A DNA stretch of 9,862 nt from Gemmatimonadota bacterium (lineage in GTDB: Bacteria > Latescibacterota > UBA2968 > UBA8231): the NCBI GenBank assembly GCA_026706505.1, contig JAPOYQ010000564.1, positions 11,977 through 21,838 of the forward strand, written 5' to 3'. The notes beneath the pieces were generated by a model. The model ran no database searches, had not been told where the DNA came from, and saw nothing but the letters and a program-made list of their open reading frames with translations. Positions within the stretch are counted from its first letter, which is position 1. Each line of letters opens with the position of its first letter. The translations under genes and the position numbers were made by a program. This document shows positions 4,763-9,862 of this stretch, one piece after another.

Positions 4763-7111
4763 CTAATAGGCGACGGCGATGGTGCGCAGCATGGTATCGT
4801 CACCGGCGTCGGCACCGAGGTCGACGCGCAGGACATAGATGCCAGGCTCTACGACTGCGCCACTGGCTTGGGTGCCGTCCCAAGTGAAGAGGCGGTGCAA
4901 ACCCTCGGTGGCTGGAGCGAGGACGGCTACTTTGCGCCCGGCGAGGTCGAAGACTTCCACGCGCGGCTCGCGGTCTTCGACTTTCAGGACGACGAACTGA
5001 ACCTCTAGTCGGTCGTTGATGCCGTCGCCGTTGGGCGTGAGTGTCGGTGAGGAGATGAAGAAGTCATCGATGAGCTGGCTGCTACTGGTCAGTTCGGGCA
5101 GCATGACGATATTGGCACGGCGCGCTGCCGGTTCGACCGACTGCCAGAGGCCCGGATGCGCGCTCGAGCCTAAGTCCAACGCAAAGAGCGTGGCATTGCG
5201 CACTAAACGGGTGGTAAAGTGGACGCGGACCGAATCGTCTCGGACCGGATCGGGTAAAGCGATGAGTAGGGAGTCTCCGCGCAAGGAGGCCGACGCCGGC
5301 GAGACGGTTTCTGCTCCCTTTTTTACACTCACGCTGCGCAGATTAATCGGACCCGGTAGGTCGAAGCGCATTAGGTCGAAGCCGACGTCATCAGGGCTGG
5401 CGCTGGGCAACAGAGTATAGGTAAAATCAGTCTCCTCGTTGGGTGGGGCACTGCGCGGCTCGACGCGTCCGCGGGCACTCTGGAGTAGCGCCGCGTCGAA
5501 TTCGATCGACAGCGCGTTGACTGTGGGCGCGACCTCGGGGTGGTCAGTGGCGAGAATCAGCTCCAGTTGCACGAAGCGACGAGGGCTCTGCGATTTAAAG
5601 GTTTCGCCGGAAAATTGGTACACATTGCTCCAAGCGTCCCAGTCCTCGCCGACGACTAGCGCGGTGTCGATGGCACCGCGCAGCACTTTGGGCGAGCTGT
5701 TCCATTTTTCTTCGGTGATCTCTTCGCCGATCTTGTTGTGGAACGTAAAGACCGGTGCCAGCGCGTTGCCCGAACGCGAGCGCAGTTGCATTCTGGCTGC
5801 TGGAGGCAGGTCGGCGTCCCAGTGCAGGGCCTTGATGACTTTGGGCCGCTCGTCGCCGGCGATCTGGCCGAGGTCGATAAAGTCGGAGCGCAGTGAGACT
5901 TGAGCGGGATAGCCCGGCGAGAACAGCATGAACTCGCCCCATTTGGATTCTTGCCAATCGCGGTCGGTCAGGCCGTGCCAGAACATATAGCGCATCCTGC
6001 GCGGCCTGAATTTATAGCGTATGCGATAGAGGCCATCCGCTTTGGGATTGACGTGCGTGAGCAGGTTGCCGTAGTCGAGCGGCGCAGGTACGGGCAGGGA
6101 AGTGCCCACGCTGAGCGAGCCGTCCGAGACTAGGATGTTGTGACCTGGGCCAGCCGAGCCGCGGTGATGGCCCGCAGTGCCTTCAAAAGGTTGGAGTACG
6201 TAGAGGAACAGCTCATCGACGAAGAACACGGCCCCTAGATCGACGTAGAACCAGGTGCCGGCCTTCTCCCAGCCTTGGTCACCGCGCCCAGAGGTGATGA
6301 GGTTAGTGGTGTTGATATCGGCGTCAAAGAGGTTATTTGGGGCGGCGGCTACGGTGCCGTTGAGGAAGGTGCCGCGCTCGGCAGTGCCGATACTGATATT
6401 GTCGCCCACAGTGAGTATTTCGACTTCGGCGAGTGCCGCATCTGGGCTCTGGTCTTCGACGACGATACTGATGTACTGAATCACTTGGTAGCGGTTTTCA
6501 AAGGTTCGATCAATGGCCATATCTGGATCGACCGTCAGGACGGTATCGGCGGCCGGGTACTCGAGGGGAATGGTCAGGGAAGTGGCGCGGTTGGGCAGGG
6601 TGGTGCGATAGACCGGCTCGTATTTGAAAACGTCGGCCGTGGCTTGGATGCGCGCCCCGGTAGTTCCATAGACGGTGAACTGCCGCAGTGGACGGGCACC
6701 CTCTTGGTCGGGGAAGGTCAGGCGAATGTGGCGGGCGAGTACGGCGCGGCCCAAGTCGATATCGAGGAACCAATTTTTGAGTTCGTCAGCCGGGTCGGGC
6801 TGCCAGAAGGTCGCGGGATCCCCATCGATGGCGTTTGCGGCTGTCGCACTCCCGCTGCCGACCTGCCAGATTCCGCCTGCTACTTCGCCGCGTTTTTGGG
6901 TGGAATGGGTGAAGAGATGGGCGTCGCGGATGGCGTCTACTTCCTTGCGGTATTTGGTCAGACGCAGCACGCCCTCTGCATCCACCTGTACTAGCCCGGC
7001 GGGCATGGTCCAGCTTTGCCATTTTTCTGCGCTGTCGAAACTCAATATTTCGGCCCAGCCGGAAACGGTCGGCAAAGCGAGCCAAGCTGCACAGGCAACG
7101 AGGAAGCGCAT
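4763..7111 (-). CDS. Exported discoidin/FlgD-like protein, B-type paralogue 1 (B1)
   Basis: This 782-residue protein has a signal peptide at residues 1-20 (cleavage likely after Gly-Trp-Ala). The mature chain starts with a short LSFDSAEKW-SW region. It then has a first discoidin-like domain (about 80-235; AIDGDPATFW at 94-103, WFLDIDLG at 114-121) and a second (about 240-400; LFDADINT, WFYVDLG at 287-293). An Ig-like module follows at about 410-540 (RSRSGN, FHNKIGEEITEEKW, EDWDAWS, SPRRFVQLE), then a beta-rich region and a C-terminal FlgD/CHU_C-like domain from TPNGDGIND (692) to TIAVAY. It is similar to B2 throughout, most strongly at 457-520 and just before TPNGDG. The mature chain appears to have no cysteine. 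The start lies one base after the A1 stop (TAA, A, ATG) and has no ribosome site of its own. No catalytic motif is recognised; secreted or surface location is the firm inference. Confidence 0.9.
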   Translation of the reverse strand: MRFLVACAAWLALPTVSGWAEILSFDSAEKWQSWTMPAGLVQVDAEGVLRLTKYRKEVDAIRDAHLFTHSTQKRGEVAGGIWQVGSGSATAANAIDGDPATFWQPDPADELKNWFLDIDLGRAVLARHIRLTFPDQEGARPLRQFTVYGTTGARIQATADVFKYEPVYRTTLPNRATSLTIPLEYPAADTVLTVDPDMAIDRTFENRYQVIQYISIVVEDQSPDAALAEVEILTVGDNISIGTAERGTFLNGTVAAAPNNLFDADINTTNLITSGRGDQGWEKAGTWFYVDLGAVFFVDELFLYVLQPFEGTAGHHRGSAGPGHNILVSDGSLSVGTSLPVPAPLDYGNLLTHVNPKADGLYRIRYKFRPRRMRYMFWHGLTDRDWQESKWGEFMLFSPGYPAQVSLRSDFIDLGQIAGDERPKVIKALHWDADLPPAARMQLRSRSGNALAPVFTFHNKIGEEITEEKWNSSPKVLRGAIDTALVVGEDWDAWSNVYQFSGETFKSQSPRRFVQLELILATDHPEVAPTVNALSIEFDAALLQSARGRVEPRSAPPNEETDFTYTLLPSASPDDVGFDLMRFDLPGPINLRSVSVKKGAETVSPASASLRGDSLLIALPDPVRDDSVRVHFTTRLVRNATLFALDLGSSAHPGLWQSVEPAARRANIVMLPELTSSSQLIDDFFISSPTLTPNGDGINDRLEVQFVVLKVEDREPRVEVFDLAGRKVAVLAPATEGLHRLFTWDGTQASGAVVEPGIYVLRVDLGADAGDDTMLRTIAVAY

Positions 7112-7112
7112 T

Positions 7113-9125
7113 TTAGTAGGCGATGCCCAACGGGCGCAGTAGGCGTTCGCTGATCTCGTCGGATCGCAGCCCTACTTCGAGTAGGTAGAGGCCAGGTGGC
7201 AGGAGTTGTCCCTGCTCGTCGCGTCCGTCCCAGCGAAGGTGCTGCGGTCCAGAAGCCTGCGGCGCAAATGACAGGCGCGCGACTTGTCGGCCATCCAGAG
7301 AATACGCCCGCAGTTCGACGGGTACGCTAGCAGGTAGGCGGAAGAGGGAATAAGAGACCTGCACTAGGTCGTTTACCCGGTCGCCGTTGGGGGTCAAAAC
7401 CGGCGTTGAAAAGCGCAGGTTCTGGATTGCGTTGACGGAGCCAGTCTTTGCACTCAGCACGCGCAGACTATTGGTCGATACGGCAGCCGTAGCATCACCG
7501 CCCCGAATGGGTTGGGGCAGGCGTTCGGTCGTCGTGTCGATAGCCTCTCCTTCGAAGGTCGTGGCGAAGACGAAGACATCGGTCGTGAACTCGATGCGGA
7601 TGGGCACGTTGTTGGCGGCGTGGACCCGCTCGGGCAACTCGATGAGGAATTCGTCGTCGTTGATCTCGACCCGGCGGGGCTCGACAGACACCAATGGGTC
7701 GCCCATTGCCAGCGTCTGAAGGTGGACTCGGCTGCCGGTGCGAATGCGCAGCGCGTCGAAACCCGACTCGGAGGCTGCAAAGTCGGCGCGAATATCGTAG
7801 CTAAAGCTCGTCGCCTGCCCTAGGGCCACTTCGGTGAAACCGCTCGGTTGCGGGGCGTCGAGGCGGGCTACTTCGCCGACGATCTGGCGCGCTAGGAGGG
7901 GTGCCTGCTCGATCCAGAGTGAATCTAGGCGTGTAAAGGCGTCGAAATCCGCGCTATCGAGGGTGATTTTGACTTGGATATGGGAGCCACTGTGCAGGTT
8001 GAGTGGTTGGCCAGACGCGGAGAAGGCGGGCGACCAGAAGGTCCAGTTGTCCTCGTCATAGGCTATTGACGCGCGGACTCCAGGCCGCTCGCCGGCGACG
8101 TAGCCATAGCCTTTCGACTCCTTGAGTTCAAACTCGTAGCGCTGGCGCGAGACTTCAACCTCGCGGCCCTTGTCGTCGAATTCGCGGTAGATATTGGGGT
8201 CTTGATCCCTACCGGTGCGCACCTCGACGCGCAACCCAACAGCCGCTTCGGGTGCCGGGACCAAGGTGTCGTCTGCCATCCGCATGGAAGTCGCCGACCA
8301 GAACAGCCGGCCGAAGTTCACTTCCGCGCCTAGATCAATGATGTTGGATAGATATAGCACGCGCTGCGGAACTCCACGGGCGTAGAGTTCAAAGTCGCCG
8401 ATGGTGCCTGGCCGCGCTTGACCCGACAGCGAGTTCTCTTGGACGACCAAGGTCGGATCGAGTACGGACTCGTTGCGCCTCCAGCGGATGAAGCGGACAT
8501 ATTGGCGGGGCAGGTCGATTCGCACGGTGGGAGACAGGTTTTCGGCGACGTCGGCGATAAGCGGCCCGATGCGCGCGTAGCTGTTGTGACCATGCCATGC
8601 GGGATCGGCTTCGGTGGCAACGCTCACTTCAAAGGCGGGCACCGCATCGTCGGCCAGTGGAGTGCCATCTGAGCGGAACCCACGCGGTGGCGTGAAAAAG
8701 CCGAAGCGGGTGGCCGGGACGGGCACCGCCACGTCAAAGGTAAACCAGTCGAAGTTCCGCAGGTCCGAAGACGGGGGGTTGTAGGTGGTGCTGTCGCCAT
8801 CGATTAGGTACGTGGCATTGTGTACGGTTCGCGAGTCTCCTAAGCCGTGCTTCCAAGCTCGGGGCCGCTGGCCATCGACATAGCCCATCTCGCGGGGAAA
8901 TTTCCACGGGGACCAGTTGTCGAGGTGAGAAAAGACGGTTTGGGCAGAAGTCAGGTAGATGGGCTGGATGGCCCCGGGGACGGAATCGAAGTCGATGAAG
9001 ATGCGCACCGAATCACTCTCCGACCATGAGAGGCCGTCGCTGCCGCCGAGCTGCCAGGTGCTTATTTGCGCCGGCAGAACGCTGGGCAGGAGAAGCGGGA
9101 AGAGTATAGCAAGGATGCGGCGCAT
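7113..9125 (-). CDS. Exported discoidin/FlgD-like protein, A-type paralogue 1 (A1)
   Basis: This 670-residue exported protein has a signal peptide at 1-19 (Met-Arg-Arg, hydrophobic core, cleavage after Leu-Pro-Ala, then Gln). WQLGG (24-28) and DGQRPRAW (84-91) mark the A-type N-terminus. The discoidin-like domain spans about 105-250, with IDGDSTTYN at 108-116, GFFTPPRGFRSDGTPL at 142-157 and RQYVRFIRWRR. From YLSNIIDLG (258-266) an Ig-like module follows with NWTFWS, then the FTEVALGQ domain, and the FlgD/CHU_C-like domain from TPNGDRVND (578) to GIAY. The Arg in TPNGDR replaces a Gly found in the other three complete proteins. Unlike A2 and A3, no clear Shine-Dalgarno sequence precedes the ATG (only a weak GAG eight bases away), but the signal peptide supports this start. 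The gene heads the first unit, 69 bases after the dehydratase. Function is unknown. Confidence 0.9.
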   Translation of the reverse strand: MRRILAILFPLLLPSVLPAQISTWQLGGSDGLSWSESDSVRIFIDFDSVPGAIQPIYLTSAQTVFSHLDNWSPWKFPREMGYVDGQRPRAWKHGLGDSRTVHNATYLIDGDSTTYNPPSSDLRNFDWFTFDVAVPVPATRFGFFTPPRGFRSDGTPLADDAVPAFEVSVATEADPAWHGHNSYARIGPLIADVAENLSPTVRIDLPRQYVRFIRWRRNESVLDPTLVVQENSLSGQARPGTIGDFELYARGVPQRVLYLSNIIDLGAEVNFGRLFWSATSMRMADDTLVPAPEAAVGLRVEVRTGRDQDPNIYREFDDKGREVEVSRQRYEFELKESKGYGYVAGERPGVRASIAYDEDNWTFWSPAFSASGQPLNLHSGSHIQVKITLDSADFDAFTRLDSLWIEQAPLLARQIVGEVARLDAPQPSGFTEVALGQATSFSYDIRADFAASESGFDALRIRTGSRVHLQTLAMGDPLVSVEPRRVEINDDEFLIELPERVHAANNVPIRIEFTTDVFVFATTFEGEAIDTTTERLPQPIRGGDATAAVSTNSLRVLSAKTGSVNAIQNLRFSTPVLTPNGDRVNDLVQVSYSLFRLPASVPVELRAYSLDGRQVARLSFAPQASGPQHLRWDGRDEQGQLLPPGLYLLEVGLRSDEISERLLRPLGIAY

Positions 9126-9194
9126 GGGCAGGACTCATGGGAGAAGACGATCAGTTAAGATAAATACGCAAAATCGGTCGTCTGGACAAGCGGT
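9126..9194 (-). promoter_or_regulatory. Intergenic leader of A1 with candidate promoter
   Basis: This 69-base gap separates the dehydratase stop from A1. On the minus strand it holds TTGTCC (9184-9189) and TATTTA (9161-9166) separated by 17 bases, a weak sigma-70-type pair (4/6 and 3/6 matches). The overlapping motif TTTTGCGTATTTATCTT (9157-9173) is nearly repeated upstream of A2. TATCTT ends 31 bases before the A1 start. No terminator hairpin with a T-run is visible after the dehydratase, so co-transcription with it cannot be excluded. Confidence 0.33.
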
Positions 9195-9862
9195 CTATGA
9201 CCCGAATGGCACCAACCAATCCTCCTCAATCCCCAAGTCGAAACCCGGTCCGCCCGGCACAAATTCCAGATAGCTGTCTTTGGGCACCAGTGCCCCTGGC
9301 TCGGCTACTTCCTCCAGTGGGATTCCCGGATCCGAGCCGATGTAGTATTCGCCCCAGGGCGTGTTGGGCATTGTCCAGGTCAAGTGCTGGCCATAGGGGT
9401 CGCGCCCGCCGCCGTGGAGGCAGACTTCGAGGCCGGCGGCCTCGGCCATGTGGCAAATTTTGATACAGGCGGTCAGCCCGCCGACCCAGTGGATATCGGG
9501 TTGCAGCACGTCGAGGGCGCGGTGCTCGATCATCTGTTGGTAGGGGTAGTGCGTGTAGAAGTGCTCGCCGCTGGCCAGCGTTTGCCAGGGCAGGCACTCT
9601 TTGAGTTTGATGTGGCTTTTGACGTCTTCGGGGATCAGGCACTCCTCCAGCCAGCGCAACTTGTAGGGTCTGAGGCGCTCGGCTAGGCGGACGCTGTATT
9701 CGACGTCAAAGGCCATGTAGCAGTCGAGCATGAGTTCGCAATCGTCGCCGATCAACTCGCGGACTTCGGCAACTCGCCGCTCGTTTTGGTCCAGACCCCA
9801 CAGGCCGTCGGCCGGGCCGTACTGGCAGGGCAGTTTGAAGGCTCTAAAGCCCAATTCGCGAT
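9195..9862 (-). CDS. Enolase-superfamily dehydratase, L-rhamnonate dehydratase-like (5' truncated)
   Basis: About 221 C-terminal residues are present; the N-terminal capping domain lies beyond the window. The reading frame is open to the edge (…RELGFRAFK), so the TTG at 9854 is internal and not the start. The barrel-domain ligands can be seen: Asp in LMLDCYM (codon 9723-9725), Glu in RWLEECL (9645-9647) and Glu in ASGEH (9564-9566), which in this superfamily bind the Mg2+ ion. A His in CLHGGG (9414-9416) and the Asp in QPDIHW (9495-9497) fit the catalytic pair. The patterns EECL-P-D, SGEH, QPD--W-GGLT, NTP--E and GGPGF resemble L-rhamnonate dehydratase, which removes water from L-rhamnonate to give 2-keto-3-deoxy-L-rhamnonate in the cytoplasm. 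Substrate specificity cannot be proved from the fragment; another sugar-acid dehydratase of the mandelate racemase group is the main alternative. It lies on the same strand as the A-B array. Confidence 0.88.
   Translation of the reverse strand, partial: RELGFRAFKLPCQYGPADGLWGLDQNERRVAEVRELIGDDCELMLDCYMAFDVEYSVRLAERLRPYKLRWLEECLIPEDVKSHIKLKECLPWQTLASGEHFYTHYPYQQMIEHRALDVLQPDIHWVGGLTACIKICHMAEAAGLEVCLHGGGRDPYGQHLTWTMPNTPWGEYYIGSDPGIPLEEVAEPGALVPKDSYLEFVPGGPGFDLGIEEDWLVPFGS

Noticed and set aside
4588..4836. An 82-codon minus-strand open frame through the intergenic palindrome
   Set aside because: It overlaps the end of B1 in another frame and reads through the repeat element. No ribosome site or domain is seen.
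6275..6994. A 239-codon open frame on the plus strand opposite B1
   Set aside because: It is antisense to the well-supported B1 gene, has no signal or domain, and is best explained as a shadow of B1 codon usage.
9195..9854. Dehydratase starting at the TTG at 9854
   Set aside because: The frame continues upstream to the window edge with Arg-Glu in a typical superfamily helix, and the fragment lacks the N-terminal domain, so the true start is outside the window.

Overview
The window is a GC-rich stretch of bacterial DNA in which every credible gene lies on the minus strand. Transcription therefore runs from position 9862 towards position 1. The organism is probably an uncultured Gram-negative bacterium of the Fibrobacteres-Chlorobi-Bacteroidetes neighbourhood or a related candidate phylum (Latescibacterota or Poribacteria-like). 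This is inferred from the large exported proteins with discoidin-like domains and FlgD/CHU_C-type 'TPNGDG-ND' C-terminal domains, lying beside an enolase-superfamily sugar-acid dehydratase. No marker gene confirms it.

In transcription order the layout is as follows. (1) 9862-9195: the 3' two thirds of an L-rhamnonate-dehydratase-like enzyme, whose 5' end lies outside the window. (2) 9125-7113: exported protein A1, followed after one base by 7111-4763, exported protein B1. (3) 4762-4506: the longest gap between genes. It holds a probable 152-bp MITE with 8-bp terminal inverted repeats and an 8-bp flanking direct repeat, carrying a perfect 23-bp palindrome inside. (4) 4505-2496: protein A2, followed after six bases by 2489-153, protein B2. 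(5) 152-83: a short leader. (6) 82-1: the first 27 codons of a third A protein (A3), cut by the window edge.

The main finding is that the region is a tandem array of an A-B gene pair. Two full units are visible and a third begins. A1, A2 and A3 are paralogues of each other, and so are B1 and B2. A and B also appear to be distant paralogues: B looks like A with an extra N-terminal discoidin-like domain. All have Sec-type signal peptides, and all four complete proteins end in an FlgD-like domain with the terminal residues Ala-Tyr.

Translation signals differ within each pair. A2 and A3 have strong Shine-Dalgarno sequences buried in short hairpins 10-11 bases before the start codon. Both B genes lack a Shine-Dalgarno sequence and start 1-6 bases after the A stop codon, so B is probably made by translational coupling to A. 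The likely picture is a paired, repeatedly duplicated set of surface or secreted proteins, perhaps glycan-binding or structural. Their function is not known, and a link to sugar-acid catabolism rests only on the neighbouring dehydratase gene.
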